Below are positions 22,665 through 31,891 of a stretch of DNA of 64,000 nucleotides, one piece after another. The position numbers and the translations under genes were made by a program. The DNA comes from Alphaproteobacteria bacterium (lineage in GTDB: Bacteria > Myxococcota_A > UBA796 > GCA-2862545), in assembly GCA_020632955.1 (NCBI GenBank), contig JACKEO010000015.1:60492-124491 (forward strand). The letters run 5' to 3'. The notes under the pieces are model-generated. The model made no database searches. It saw only the letters and a list, made by a program, of their open reading frames with translations, and was not told the DNA's origin. Positions within the stretch are counted from its first letter, which is position 1; each line of letters begins with the position of its first letter.

Positions 22665-24971
22665 ATGGCGCGGCGGGACCCTCCCGAGCTCGCGGCCGCC
22701 TCGCAGGTGGAGGCCGTGCTCGGCCCCACCAACACGGGCAAGACCCACCTGGCGCTGCAGCGCATGCTCGCGCACCGCACCGGGATGATCGGCCTGCCGC
22801 TGCGCCTGCTCGCCCGGGAGGTGTACGACCGGGTGGTGGCGGCCAAGGGCTCCGACCAGGTGGCGCTCGTCACGGGCGAAGAGAAGATCGTGCCGGCCAC
22901 GGCGCGCTTCTGGGTGTGCACCGTGGAGGCCATGCCCGTGGACCGCCCCGTGGCCTTCCTCGCGGTGGACGAGATCCAGCTCGCGGCCGACCCGGCGCGG
23001 GGCCACGTCTTCACCGACCGCCTCCTGCACGCGCGCGGCCTCGCCGAGACCTGGTTCCTCGGGTCCGACACCATCGCGCCGCTGCTCCAGCGGTTGCTGC
23101 CGGAGGCCCGGATCCGTGCGCAGCCGCGCCTGTCGCGCCTGTCGTACGTGGGGCGGCGCAAGCTCGTCGCCCTGCCCCCACGCACCGCCGTGGTCGCCTT
23201 CGGCGTGCAGCGGGTCTACGAGATCGCCGAACGCCTCCGGGCCCGTCACGGCGGCGCCGCGGTGGTCACGGGGGCCCTGTCGCCGCGCGCGCGCAACGCC
23301 CAGGTGGCCCTCTTCCAGGAGGGGGCCGTGCGCCACCTGGTGGCCACGGACGCCATCGGCATGGGGCTCAACCTCGACGTGCACCACGTGGCGCTGGCGG
23401 GGCTCCGGAAGTTCGACGGCCGCGCGATGCGTGGACTGCGCCCCGACGAGCTGGCGCAGGTGGCGGGGCGCGCCGGACGCCACCGGCGGGACGGCACCTT
23501 CGGGGAGACGGCCGGGGTGCCTTCCCTCGAGGCGGAGGTGGTGGAGGCGCTGGAGGCCCACGCCTTCCCCCCGCTCACCCGGCTGGTGTGGCGCAACCCC
23601 GACCTCGATCCCTCCTCGCTCGACGCGCTGCTCGCCAGCCTGCAGCGGCCCCCGCCACGCCGGGAGCTCGTGCCGGTGCGGGCGCCCGACGACACGCGGG
23701 TGCTCGAGGTGCTCGCGCGGGACCCCGCGGTGCGGGCGCGCGTCACCGACCCCGCGGGGGTGCGCCTGCTCTGGGAGATCTGCGGCATCCCGGACTTCGG
23801 GGGGGTGCTGCCCGAGGCCCACGCCGGCCTGCTCGCCCAGATCCACGCCCAGCTCCTGCTCGGCGACGGGCGCCTGCCGTCGGACTGGCTGGCGCGTCAG
23901 CTCGACCGCCTGGATCGCCCCGAGGGTGACCTCGAGACGCTGACGGCGCGCATCGCGGGCGTGCGCACCTGGACCTTCGTGGCCAACCGGAGCGCGTGGA
24001 CGGACGACCCCGAGGGCTGGCAGGCGCGCACGCGGGCGCTGGAGGACCGCCTCAGCGACGCGCTCCACGAGCGGCTCACGGCCCGCTTCGTCGACGACCG
24101 CGCCTCCGTGCTGGTGCGGGCGGTGGCCTCGCCCGAGGCGCCCCCGGTCGTGGAGGCCGACGGGGCCGTGCACGCCGGCGGCGAGGCGCTGGGACGCCTG
24201 GACGGCCTCGGCTTCGTGGCGAGCTCCGGAGGGGGCAGCGCGCCCACGCGCCGCGCGGTGCGAGCCCTCGTGGAGCCCCTGGTGGCGGCGCGCCTCGAGC
24301 GCCTGCTCTCGTCACCGGACGAGGCGCTCGACGTGGACGAGGACGGTGGGGTGCGCTGGGAGGGGGCAGCCCTCGCCCGGCTGGTGCGCGGGTCCGACTG
24401 GCGGGTGCCGGGTCTTCGCCTGCTCCGGCACGAGGGCCTGCCCGGCGCGGCCCGTGGACGGCTCGCCGCCCACCTCGAGGGGTGGCTGCGCCGGTGGCTC
24501 GCGGCGCTCACGGCCGAGCTGGACGCGCTGACGCCCTGGGCGCCGGCCGCCCGCGGCCTGGTGCACGCGCTGGCGCGGGAAGGGGGCGCGCTCGACCTGC
24601 ACGCCGACCCCTTCGGCCTCGACGGGCTGGCGTCGGCGGACCGCCGCGAGCTCGCGGCCCACGGCGTGCGCCTCGGGCGGCGCTGGGTGGTGCACCCGCC
24701 CACCCTGGATCGCGCGCCGCAGCGCCGCCTGCTCTGGCGGGTGGGGCAGGGGAGCGCCCCGCCACTGCCCGGCACCGGGGTGGAGCCCTGGCGCGCCCGG
24801 TGGCCTGCGCCCGTGGCCCGTGCCCTCGGCTTCGTACCCGCGGCGGGCTGGATGCTGCGGGTGGACGTGGCCGAGGCCGTGCTCGCGGGGGAGCGACCCG
24901 CCTCCCGCGAGGTGCGTCAGGCGCTCCGCGGGCTGGTGGGCGGAGGCATCGGGGGGCGCCCCCGACGGTAG
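22665..24971 (+). CDS. SUV3-like ATP-dependent helicase
   Basis: A 768-residue helicase. Walker A GPTNTGKTHLALQRM is near the N-terminus, motif II is VDEIQ (a DExQ box), and motif VI appears as QVAGRAGRHRRDG, preceded by ATDAIGMGLNL (motif V). This combination is the hallmark of SUV3 helicases, the mitochondrial RNA degradosome helicases with alpha-proteobacterial relatives. The C-terminal 350 residues are unlike the short eukaryotic tail. It starts at ATG 22665 after GGGAGG. The likely role is RNA or RNA-DNA unwinding in RNA decay. It meets ppk1 tail to tail with adjacent stop codons and no gap. Confidence 0.85.
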   Translation: MARRDPPELAAASQVEAVLGPTNTGKTHLALQRMLAHRTGMIGLPLRLLAREVYDRVVAAKGSDQVALVTGEEKIVPATARFWVCTVEAMPVDRPVAFLAVDEIQLAADPARGHVFTDRLLHARGLAETWFLGSDTIAPLLQRLLPEARIRAQPRLSRLSYVGRRKLVALPPRTAVVAFGVQRVYEIAERLRARHGGAAVVTGALSPRARNAQVALFQEGAVRHLVATDAIGMGLNLDVHHVALAGLRKFDGRAMRGLRPDELAQVAGRAGRHRRDGTFGETAGVPSLEAEVVEALEAHAFPPLTRLVWRNPDLDPSSLDALLASLQRPPPRRELVPVRAPDDTRVLEVLARDPAVRARVTDPAGVRLLWEICGIPDFGGVLPEAHAGLLAQIHAQLLLGDGRLPSDWLARQLDRLDRPEGDLETLTARIAGVRTWTFVANRSAWTDDPEGWQARTRALEDRLSDALHERLTARFVDDRASVLVRAVASPEAPPVVEADGAVHAGGEALGRLDGLGFVASSGGGSAPTRRAVRALVEPLVAARLERLLSSPDEALDVDEDGGVRWEGAALARLVRGSDWRVPGLRLLRHEGLPGAARGRLAAHLEGWLRRWLAALTAELDALTPWAPAARGLVHALAREGGALDLHADPFGLDGLASADRRELAAHGVRLGRRWVVHPPTLDRAPQRRLLWRVGQGSAPPLPGTGVEPWRARWPAPVARALGFVPAAGWMLRVDVAEAVLAGERPASREVRQALRGLVGGGIGGRPRR

Positions 24972-27050
24972 CTACCGGGCCACGTCGGCGAGGAACTGCT
25001 GGTGCACGTCGGGCTCGCTGGTGCCGCGCTCGTCGCGGCAACGCACCCACGACCCGTCGGACCGCATCTCGCGGGAGCGGCCCACGTCGTCGAGGTAGCG
25101 CTGCAGGTAGACCTCGCGGAGCCAGCGCTTCAGGCCGGCGTCCTCCACGGGCACGAGCAGCTCGATGCGGCGGTGGAGGTTGCGCCCCATGAGGTCGGCC
25201 GAGCCGATGTAGGTGCGCGGCTGGCCCCCGTGGTGGAACCAGAAGACCCGGCTGTGCTCGAGGAAGCGGCCCACCACGCTGCGCACCCGGATGGTCTCCG
25301 ACAGGCCGGGCACGCCCGGCACCACGCCGCAGATCCCGCGCACGAGGAGGTCGATGCGCACCCCGGCGCGGCTGGCGGCGTACAGCGCCTCGATCATGCG
25401 CGGCTCGATCACCGCGTTGCACTTCGCGATGATGTGGCCGCGTCGGCCGGCCTCCGCCTCCCGCGTCTCGGCCTCGATGAGCTCGATGAGCGCCGACGCC
25501 ATGAAGCGAGGCGCCACCAGGGCCTTGCGGTAGGCCGGCGGGCGCGCGAAGCCGGTGATGCGGTTGAAGAGGTCCACCACGTCGGCCGTGAGCTCGGCGT
25601 CGCAGGTGAAGAGGCCCAGGTCGGTGTAGAGCCGCGCCGTCACCGGGTTGTAGTTGCCCGTGCCGATGTGGGCGTAGCGTCGGAGCTTCTCGCCCTCCCG
25701 CCGCACCACGAGCACCAGCTTGGAGTGCACCTTGAGCCCGGGCACACCGTAGATCACGTGCACGCCGGCCTCTTCCAGCCGGCGGGCCCACACGATGTTG
25801 TTCTCCTCGTCGAAGCGGGCCTTGAGCTCCACCACGGCGGCCACCTGCTTGCCGTTCTCCACCGCCTCCAGCAGCGCGCCGATCACGGGGCTGTCGCCCG
25901 AGGTGCGGTAGAGCGTGTGCTTGATGGCCACCACGGCCGGGTCGCGGGCGGCCTGGCGGACGAACTCGGCCACCGGCACGAAGCTGTCGAAGGGGTGGTG
26001 CAGGAGCAGGTCGCCCTCCCGGATGCGCGTGAAGAGCGTGTCGCCCTCCAGGCCGGGGAGGATGCGGGGGACGAAGGGAGGGAACTTCAGGGCCGGGCGA
26101 TCGAGGTCGCACAGGCGGGAGATCTTGGCCGGGGCGATGAGGCCGGTGACCTTGTAGGTGTCCTCGTCGTCGAGCCCCAGGCCGGCCTGGAGCTCCCGCA
26201 CCAGGTCCTTGGGTGCGCGCGCGTCCACCTCCAGGCGCACGGCCTGGCCGAAGCGCCGCTTGCGGAGCTCCTCCTCGATGTTGCGGAGCAGGTCGTCGGC
26301 CTCGTCCTCCCGGATCTCCACGTCGGCGTCGCGGGTGACCCGGAAGGCGTACGGGACGCCGAGCTCCATGCCGGGGAAGAGCGAGCCGAGCTTGGCGGCC
26401 ACCAGGGTCTCGATGGGCATCAGGCGCACGGGACCCGTGCCCGTGGCCTCGTCCACGATGACCAGCCGCGGCAGGTGGTCGGGGATCTTGATGCGCGTGA
26501 GGCGCCGCTCGCCGTCGGGCGCCACCACGTCGACGCCCAGGTTGAGCGACAGGTTCGAGATGAACGGGAAGGGGAAGGCGGGCGAGATGGCCAGCGGCGT
26601 GAGGGTGGGGTGCACCCGCTCCTCGTAGATGCGATCCCAGCGGGCGCGATCGGCGGCCGGCAGGCGCTCGTAGGGCACCACCCGGATGTCCTCGGCCTCG
26701 AGCGCCGCGAGCACCTCGCCCAGGCAGCTGTGCGCCAGCTCCAGCGCGTGGCGCACCTCCACCGACAGCGAGGCGAGGCGCTGCCGCGGGGACTGACCCT
26801 GGTGCGACAGCACCTCCACACGCGCCGCGACCTGCTGCTTGATGCCGCTGACGCGGATCATGAAGAACTCGTCGAGGTTCGTGTGGAAGATGGACAGGAA
26901 GCGCACGCGCTCGAGCAGCGGCGTGGCCGGGTCCAGCGCTTCCTCCAGCACGCGCTCGTCGAAGCCGATCCAGCTGGCCTCGCGATCCACGATGGGCGGA
27001 TCGCCCAGCGCGAGGCGGGGGAGGGCTTCAGCGGGCGGGGCCTTCGACAC
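24972..27050 (-). CDS. ppk1: polyphosphate kinase 1
   Basis: A 692-residue PPK1 of normal length. N-terminal and head domains (REASWIGFDERVLEEA, HTNLDEFFMIRV) are followed by two phospholipase-D-like catalytic domains. The autophosphorylated His is in GLKVHSKL, with the ATP-site motif HIGTGNYN and a second conserved His in EHSRVFWFH. It makes and reverses long-chain polyphosphate from ATP, at the inner membrane. GTG 27050 follows AGGAGG by four bases. It is convergent with the helicase gene with no spacer. Confidence 0.97.
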   Translation of the reverse strand: MSKAPPAEALPRLALGDPPIVDREASWIGFDERVLEEALDPATPLLERVRFLSIFHTNLDEFFMIRVSGIKQQVAARVEVLSHQGQSPRQRLASLSVEVRHALELAHSCLGEVLAALEAEDIRVVPYERLPAADRARWDRIYEERVHPTLTPLAISPAFPFPFISNLSLNLGVDVVAPDGERRLTRIKIPDHLPRLVIVDEATGTGPVRLMPIETLVAAKLGSLFPGMELGVPYAFRVTRDADVEIREDEADDLLRNIEEELRKRRFGQAVRLEVDARAPKDLVRELQAGLGLDDEDTYKVTGLIAPAKISRLCDLDRPALKFPPFVPRILPGLEGDTLFTRIREGDLLLHHPFDSFVPVAEFVRQAARDPAVVAIKHTLYRTSGDSPVIGALLEAVENGKQVAAVVELKARFDEENNIVWARRLEEAGVHVIYGVPGLKVHSKLVLVVRREGEKLRRYAHIGTGNYNPVTARLYTDLGLFTCDAELTADVVDLFNRITGFARPPAYRKALVAPRFMASALIELIEAETREAEAGRRGHIIAKCNAVIEPRMIEALYAASRAGVRIDLLVRGICGVVPGVPGLSETIRVRSVVGRFLEHSRVFWFHHGGQPRTYIGSADLMGRNLHRRIELLVPVEDAGLKRWLREVYLQRYLDDVGRSREMRSDGSWVRCRDERGTSEPDVHQQFLADVAR

Positions 27051-27105
27051 GGAGCCTCCTCGGACCGGGGGAAGCTAACCGCGGGGCCCGCCCACGGCGT
27101 CGCGC

Positions 27106-28005
27106 TCAGCGTCCGGGGAGGGCCGCGAGCGCGTCGTGGACCTCGCGGACCAGGTCCTCCACGATCTGGCCGATGGGCTTGACCTCGTGGATCTCGGCCA
27201 CGCCCTGGCCGGCGCTCCAGATGTCCTTCCAGCGCCGCGCGCCCTCGGGGGTGCGGTCGGGCGTCATGTCGTCGGGGATCGTGGCGCGGAGGAAGTTGGC
27301 GGGGATGCCGCTCACGGCGGCCGTGTAGACCACGTCCTCGGGGTCGGCGTCGACCACGGCCTGCTTGTAGGCGGGCACCGCACCGCACTCGGTGCTCGCG
27401 AGGAAGCGGGTGCCCACGTAGGCGAGCTGGGCGCCCAGGGCGAAGCTCGCCAGGATCTGCTTGCCCGTGCTGATGCAGCCTGCGGCCAGCAGGGGCACGT
27501 CCACGTGCTGGGCGAGCCAGGGGTAGAGCACGTACGGGCTCACGGCGCCGGCGTGGCCGCCTGCGCCCGCGGCCACGCCGATGAGGCCGTCCACGCCGGC
27601 GCCGGCGGCCTTGAGCGCGTGCCGCTTGTTCACCACGTCGTGGAAGACGAGCGCCTTGGCGGCGTGGGCGCGCGCCACCGCGGCGGTGGGGTTGCCGTAG
27701 GACGTGAGCCAGACGGGCACCTCGTAGCGCTCGAGCAGGGTCAGATCGGCCTCGGTGCGCTCGGGTGCCGTGAGGCCCAGGGTCACGTTGATGCCGAAGG
27801 GCCGGTCGGTGCGCGCCCGGATCCACTGCAGGTCGGCCTCGAAGGCCTCCGCGGTGCGCGCGTTCAGCGACGGCATGCTGCCGAGGATGCCCGCCTCCGC
27901 GCAGGCCACGATCATCTCGCGGTTCGACACGAGGAACATCGGCGCGGCCACGATGGGGTGACGCAGGCCCAGGCGGCGCGACAGCGGCGTGGAGAGATCG
28001 GGCAC
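27106..28005 (-). CDS. nitronate monooxygenase-like flavoprotein
   Basis: A 299-residue TIM-barrel protein of the nitronate monooxygenase/2-nitropropane dioxygenase family. PIVAAPMFLVSN at the N-terminus, FHDVVNKRHALKAAGAGVDGLIG and AGAGGHAG (the FMN phosphate loop region), and PLLAAGCISTG later are all family motifs. The enzymes oxidise alkyl nitronates, such as propionate 3-nitronate, using FMN and O2. The gene is 55 bases from ppk1 on the same strand and divergent from surE. The start is GTG 28005. Substrate not certain. Confidence 0.85.
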   Translation of the reverse strand: MPDLSTPLSRRLGLRHPIVAAPMFLVSNREMIVACAEAGILGSMPSLNARTAEAFEADLQWIRARTDRPFGINVTLGLTAPERTEADLTLLERYEVPVWLTSYGNPTAAVARAHAAKALVFHDVVNKRHALKAAGAGVDGLIGVAAGAGGHAGAVSPYVLYPWLAQHVDVPLLAAGCISTGKQILASFALGAQLAYVGTRFLASTECGAVPAYKQAVVDADPEDVVYTAAVSGIPANFLRATIPDDMTPDRTPEGARRWKDIWSAGQGVAEIHEVKPIGQIVEDLVREVHDALAALPGR

Positions 28006-28088
28006 GGCGGCTCCGGGGAAGGGAACGGGGGGCGTAGCCCGGCGGACGCGTCGCAGCGCCGGGTTAGGGGCGCCGGCCGGAGGTCCGG

Positions 28089-28841
28089 GTGCGCGTGCTG
28101 GTCTCGAACGACGACGGGTACGACGCCGGTGGGGTGCACGCGCTCGCCGAGGCCGCCGCCGCGCTGGGCGAGGTCTGGGTGGTGGCGCCGCTCACCGAGC
28201 AGTCGGGCCAGTCCCACAGCCTGTCGCTGTCGGTGCCCTTGCGGGTACGCGAGCACGCGCCGCGCTGGTTCAGCGTGTCGGGCACGCCCGCCGACTGCAT
28301 CTACCTGGCCCTGCACGAGCTGATGCCCGAGCCGCCCGCGCTGGTGCTGTCGGGCGTGAACCGGGGCTCCAACCTGGGCAACGACGTGCACTACAGCGGC
28401 ACGGTGGCGGCGGCGCGCGAGGCCGCGCTCGCGGGCCTCCCGGCGGTGGCCGTGTCGCTCCACCTCGAGCCCGAGGACCGGGACTGCCACTGGGACACCG
28501 CGGTGCAGGTGGCCCTGCGGGTCGCGCGCATGGTCCTCGACGCGGGCCTGCCGCCGCGCACCCTGCTGAACGTCAACGTGCCGAACGTGCCGCCCGACCA
28601 GCTCCTCGGGGTGCGCGCTGCCACGCTGGGCGTGCGCACCTACGAGAACCGGGTCACGCGCCGCGAGGACCCCTGGGGGCGGCCGTACTACTGGATCGGC
28701 GGCGCCCACCTGGCCTTCGAGGGCCGCGCCGACAGCGACGGCCCCCTCGTGGAGGGGCGCTGGGCCACGGTCACGCCCCTGCACTGCGATCTCACCGACC
28801 ACGCCTTCCTGGACGCCCTGCATGACCGCTTCGACGGCTGA
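28089..28841 (+). CDS. surE: 5'-nucleotidase SurE
   Basis: A 250-residue SurE. The metal site SNDDGYDAGG is at residues 6-15, and TEQSGQSHS and SGVNRGSNLGNDVHYSGTVAAAREA are the other family blocks. SurE hydrolyses 5'- and 3'-nucleoside monophosphates and short polyphosphate, and in many bacteria supports stationary-phase survival. GTG 28089 follows GGAGG by five bases, and a TAGGGG hexamer lies 24 bases upstream. It is followed by a DedA-type gene that overlaps its end by 20 bases, so the two are likely co-translated. It is divergent from the nitronate monooxygenase-like gene. Confidence 0.95.
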   Translation: MRVLVSNDDGYDAGGVHALAEAAAALGEVWVVAPLTEQSGQSHSLSLSVPLRVREHAPRWFSVSGTPADCIYLALHELMPEPPALVLSGVNRGSNLGNDVHYSGTVAAAREAALAGLPAVAVSLHLEPEDRDCHWDTAVQVALRVARMVLDAGLPPRTLLNVNVPNVPPDQLLGVRAATLGVRTYENRVTRREDPWGRPYYWIGGAHLAFEGRADSDGPLVEGRWATVTPLHCDLTDHAFLDALHDRFDG

Positions 28842-29460
28842 ACCCACCCCGCCCGCGGGGGGACTCATGGGCGGGCTGCGCCGCCTCTACGCCTGGGTGC
28901 TCTCGTGGGCCCAGAGCCCGTGGGGTCCCGCCGCCCTCTTCGTGCTGGCCTTCGTGGAGTCCAGCTTCTTCCCGATCCCCCCCGACCCGCTGCTCATCGC
29001 GCTGTGCCTCGGCGCGGTGACGCGCAGCTGGATGTTCGCGCTGAACTGCACCATCGCCAGCGTGCTCGGCGGCATGCTCGGCTACGTCATCGGCATGACG
29101 GCTTTCGACTGGGTGGGGCTGCCGATCCTCGAGTTCTACGGCAAGGTCGACGACTTCGAGCGCTACCGTGAGCTCTTCCGCGCCCAGGGCGACCTCGCCG
29201 TCTTCGTCGCCGCGCTCACGCCCGTGCCCTACAAGCTGGTCACGATCACGGCGGGTGCGGCCGACATGAACGTGCCGGGCTTCGTGCTCGCCAGCATCGT
29301 GGGCCGGGGTGCCCGCTTCTTCGCCGTGGCCGGCCTGATCTGGTGGCGCGGCGAGCAGATCGCCGGCTTCATCGAGCGCCACTTCGAGAAGCTGTCGATC
29401 GCCTTCGCCGTGCTGCTCGTGGGCGGCTTCGTCGCCTTCCGCTTCCTCTTCGACCACTGA
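28822..29460 (+). CDS. DedA-family (VTT domain) membrane protein
   Basis: A 212-residue membrane protein with about four to five hydrophobic helices. The family signature FVLAFVESSFFPIPPDPLLI is in the first half, and later ALTPVPYKLVTITAGAADMNVPGFVLAS matches the VTT-domain (DedA/YqaA) re-entrant loop. DedA proteins act in lipid carrier recycling, proton-coupled transport and membrane stability. It starts at the ATG inside the last 20 bases of surE, so it is translationally linked. The exact substrate is unknown. Confidence 0.85.
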   Translation: MTASTAEPTPPAGGLMGGLRRLYAWVLSWAQSPWGPAALFVLAFVESSFFPIPPDPLLIALCLGAVTRSWMFALNCTIASVLGGMLGYVIGMTAFDWVGLPILEFYGKVDDFERYRELFRAQGDLAVFVAALTPVPYKLVTITAGAADMNVPGFVLASIVGRGARFFAVAGLIWWRGEQIAGFIERHFEKLSIAFAVLLVGGFVAFRFLFDH

Positions 29461-29473
29461 GCCGGAGCCCCCG

Positions 29474-30001
29474 ATGTCCCACACCCTCGCCGAGGCCGTC
29501 CGCCGCACCATCCGCGACGTGCCCGACTTCCCCAAGCCCGGCATCCTCTTCAAGGACATCACGCCGGTGCTCTCCAGCCCGCGCCTGCTGCAGGACGTCG
29601 TGAACTGGACGGCGGGCACCTACGCCGGCGTCGACGTGGACCTGGTGGTGGGCATCGAGTCCCGCGGCTTCATCTTCGGCGCGGCTGTGGCGCCCCAGAT
29701 CCACGCGGGCTTCGTGCCGCTGCGCAAGCCGGGCAAGCTCCCGTGGACCACCCGACAGGTCAGCTACGACCTGGAGTACGGCTCGGCCACGCTGCAGGTC
29801 CACGAGGACGCCATCCAGACGGGCGACCGCGTGGTGATCGTGGACGACCTGCTCGCCACCGGCGGCACGGCCGTGGCCGCGGTCGACCTCGTGCGCCAGC
29901 TCGGCGGGCACGTGGTGGGCTGCTGCTTCGTGGTGGAGCTCGACTTCCTCGAGGGGCGCGCGCGGCTGGACTGCCCGGTCGTGTCGCTGGTGAACTACTG
30001 A
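29474..30001 (+). CDS. apt: adenine phosphoribosyltransferase
   Basis: A 175-residue APRT of normal length. The N-terminus has the family start VRRTIRDVPDFPKPGILFKDITP, and the PRPP-binding loop is VVIVDDLLATGGTA (about residues 119-132). VGIESRGFIFGAAVA is the second conserved block. It converts adenine plus PRPP into AMP, salvaging purines. It starts at ATG 29474, 13 bases after the DedA gene, and probably belongs to the surE-DedA-apt unit. SurE hydrolyses nucleotides and APRT rebuilds AMP, so the pair makes biochemical sense. Confidence 0.95.
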   Translation: MSHTLAEAVRRTIRDVPDFPKPGILFKDITPVLSSPRLLQDVVNWTAGTYAGVDVDLVVGIESRGFIFGAAVAPQIHAGFVPLRKPGKLPWTTRQVSYDLEYGSATLQVHEDAIQTGDRVVIVDDLLATGGTAVAAVDLVRQLGGHVVGCCFVVELDFLEGRARLDCPVVSLVNY

Positions 30002-30038
30002 GGCCTCCCTCGCGACCCGGGGGACGAGGGGAGCGCAG

Positions 30039-30329
30039 ATGTCCGACGAGATCCGCCTGGAGCGTCAGGGCGCCAAGGGCCGCTACGTGATCACGGCCCC
30101 CACCGGGGAGGAGGCCGAGCTCACCTGGACCGGCTCCGGCGACGACCTGCGCATCCTCGACCACACCGGGGTGCCCGACGTCTTCCGGGGCCAGGGCATC
30201 GGGCTGCGCCTGGTGACCCGGGCGGTGGAGGACGCGCGGGCCGGGGGCTTCCAGCTGCTGCCGCTCTGCCCCTTCGCCGCCGCGCAGTTCGACAAGCACC
30301 CCGAGTGGGCCGACGTGCGCCGCCGCTGA
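30039..30329 (+). CDS. small GNAT-like acetyltransferase
   Basis: A 96-residue protein matching the short GCN5-related (GNAT) family. The acetyl-CoA binding motif FRGQGIGLRLVTRAVEDAR is near residues 50-68, preceded by DLRILDHTGVPDV and followed by LLPLCPFAAAQFDKHPEW. This short type (YjdJ-like) has no known physiological substrate. It follows apt by 37 bases on the same strand and may be part of the same transcript. It converges with the minus-strand oxygenase-like gene. Confidence 0.85.
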   Translation: MSDEIRLERQGAKGRYVITAPTGEEAELTWTGSGDDLRILDHTGVPDVFRGQGIGLRLVTRAVEDARAGGFQLLPLCPFAAAQFDKHPEWADVRRR

Positions 30330-30338
30330 GCTCGGCGC

Positions 30339-31274
30339 TCAGGGTGCGTGGGGCGCCAGCAGGGCCTCCCACGCCGGCCGCACGGGATCGTGGACCGAGG
30401 GGGCCGCACGGGCGGCCAGCGCTGCCCAGCGTGCGGGGTCGAAGCCGTCCGCGATGAGCGTCGTGGCCCAGCCCGCCAGCGCGAGGGGCCAGGCGGCCTC
30501 GTCCAGGGGCGCGGGATCCAGCGCGCGCCGGTAGCCCTCGGTCACGGTGTCGTCCGCGAGGCCCCAGGCGGCGAGCGCCCACGCCACCCGACCGGCCCGG
30601 AGGGTGTGATCGTCGTCGTGCGTGGCCTCGGCCTCCGCCATGAGGGGCGCGAGGTGGGCGCCGAGGCGGTCGAAGCGCAGGGGTGCGAACAGGCCGCGCA
30701 CCCAGGCCTCCACCGCCGCGTCGTTGCCCCGGTGCGCGGCGTGGAACACGGCCGTGAGGCGCGCCCCGGCACACGGGCTCACGGCGTGGTGCGACGCGGG
30801 GCCCAGCACGAAGGCCCAGCCCTGTCCGCGGCGTGGTGCGAGGGTCCAGATCGGCTGCACGCCGCGCGCGTCGGCGAAGACCTCGAAGCGTCCGCCGTCC
30901 TCGGGGCGTCCCTGCCCGTCGAGCGCCACCACCAGGCGCACGGCCTCGTAGCCGAGGCGGGGGTGGTCGGTGTGCACGCGGGCCAGATCGCCGGGCTCCA
31001 TGCGCTGCAGCGTCACGGTGGTGGACGGCGCCAGCGGCGCGCCGGTCCACGCCGCGAGCGCCCGGGCCACGGCCGCGCGAAGGTCCGGGTCCACGCGGTC
31101 GGTGACCTCGGCGATCCAGCACCGGTAGAAGCTCTCGTGGCGCACCCAGGGCAGCGTGGACGCCGTGAGCACCGTGAGCCGCGTGAGGTCGTCGTCGGGG
31201 AGGGCCGCCTCCGTCCACCAGAGGGGGAAGGGGGCCTCGACCCGTTGAGCGTCGGCCGGCAGCGCGTGCCTCAC
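30339..31274 (-). CDS. 2OG-Fe(II) oxygenase-like protein
   Basis: A 311-residue protein with the iron site of 2-oxoglutarate/Fe(II) oxygenases: H-T-D at HTDHPRL gives the HxD pair, HHAVSPC gives the distal His and the following RLTAVFH carries the Arg that would bind 2OG. Prolyl-4-hydroxylase-like domains have this order. About 120 residues of helical C-terminal sequence of unknown role follow. It starts at GTG 31274, overlapping the coaE stop as GTGA, and ends the operon sigma54 regulator-coaE-this gene. The substrate is unknown. Confidence 0.65.
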   Translation of the reverse strand: MRHALPADAQRVEAPFPLWWTEAALPDDDLTRLTVLTASTLPWVRHESFYRCWIAEVTDRVDPDLRAAVARALAAWTGAPLAPSTTVTLQRMEPGDLARVHTDHPRLGYEAVRLVVALDGQGRPEDGGRFEVFADARGVQPIWTLAPRRGQGWAFVLGPASHHAVSPCAGARLTAVFHAAHRGNDAAVEAWVRGLFAPLRFDRLGAHLAPLMAEAEATHDDDHTLRAGRVAWALAAWGLADDTVTEGYRRALDPAPLDEAAWPLALAGWATTLIADGFDPARWAALAARAAPSVHDPVRPAWEALLAPHAP

Positions 31275-31891
31275 GCCCCTGCGGCCGCTCCGGGCCCGGC
31301 GCGGAGCCAGGCCACGAGCCGGTCCACCTCGGCCTCCAGGTCCGCGCGGGAGCCCTCGTTGTGCACCACGTAGGAGGCCACCCGCTCCTTGTCGGCCAGG
31401 GGGAGCTGGGCGGCGAGGATGCGCGCGGCGTCGTCGCGGGTGCCCCCGTCGCGGTCCACCACGCGCGCGAGCTGCGTCTCGGGCGAGGCCGACACCACCA
31501 CCAGCGCGTCGTACATGCGCCACGACCCGCTCTCCACCATCAGCGCGGCCTCCACGGCGGCCAGCGGGGTGCCCTGGCTGGCGAGCGCGGCGAGGGCCTC
31601 GCCCACGCCCTGGGCGATGCGCGGGTGCGTGATGGCCTCGAGCCGACGTCGCGCCGCGGGATCGGCCATGATCAGCGCCCGCATCGCGGGGCGGTCGAGC
31701 CTGCCGTCGTCCTCCAGCACGTCGGGACCGAAGGCCTCCACCACCTCGGCGAGGCCCGGGCTCCCCGGCGCCACCACGGCGCGCGCCACCTGGTCGGCGT
31801 CGATCACCGGGATGCCGTGCCGCTCCCGCAGCAGCCGGGCCACCGTGGACTTGCCGGTGGCGATGCCGCCCGTGAGTCCGAAGGTCCTCAC
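31271..31891 (-). CDS. coaE: dephospho-CoA kinase
   Basis: A 206-residue CoaE. The P-loop GLTGGIATGKST is at the N-terminus, and the family block VIDADQVARAVVAPGSPG and THPRIAQG follow. It phosphorylates the 3'-OH of dephospho-CoA, the last step of CoA synthesis, in the cytoplasm. It starts at GTG 31891, overlapping the sigma54 regulator stop (GTGA), and its own stop overlaps the next gene in the same way. An essential metabolic gene coupled to a sigma54 activator is unusual and probably reflects transcription rather than function. Confidence 0.93.
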   Translation of the reverse strand: MRTFGLTGGIATGKSTVARLLRERHGIPVIDADQVARAVVAPGSPGLAEVVEAFGPDVLEDDGRLDRPAMRALIMADPAARRRLEAITHPRIAQGVGEALAALASQGTPLAAVEAALMVESGSWRMYDALVVVSASPETQLARVVDRDGGTRDDAARILAAQLPLADKERVASYVVHNEGSRADLEAEVDRLVAWLRAGPGAAAGA

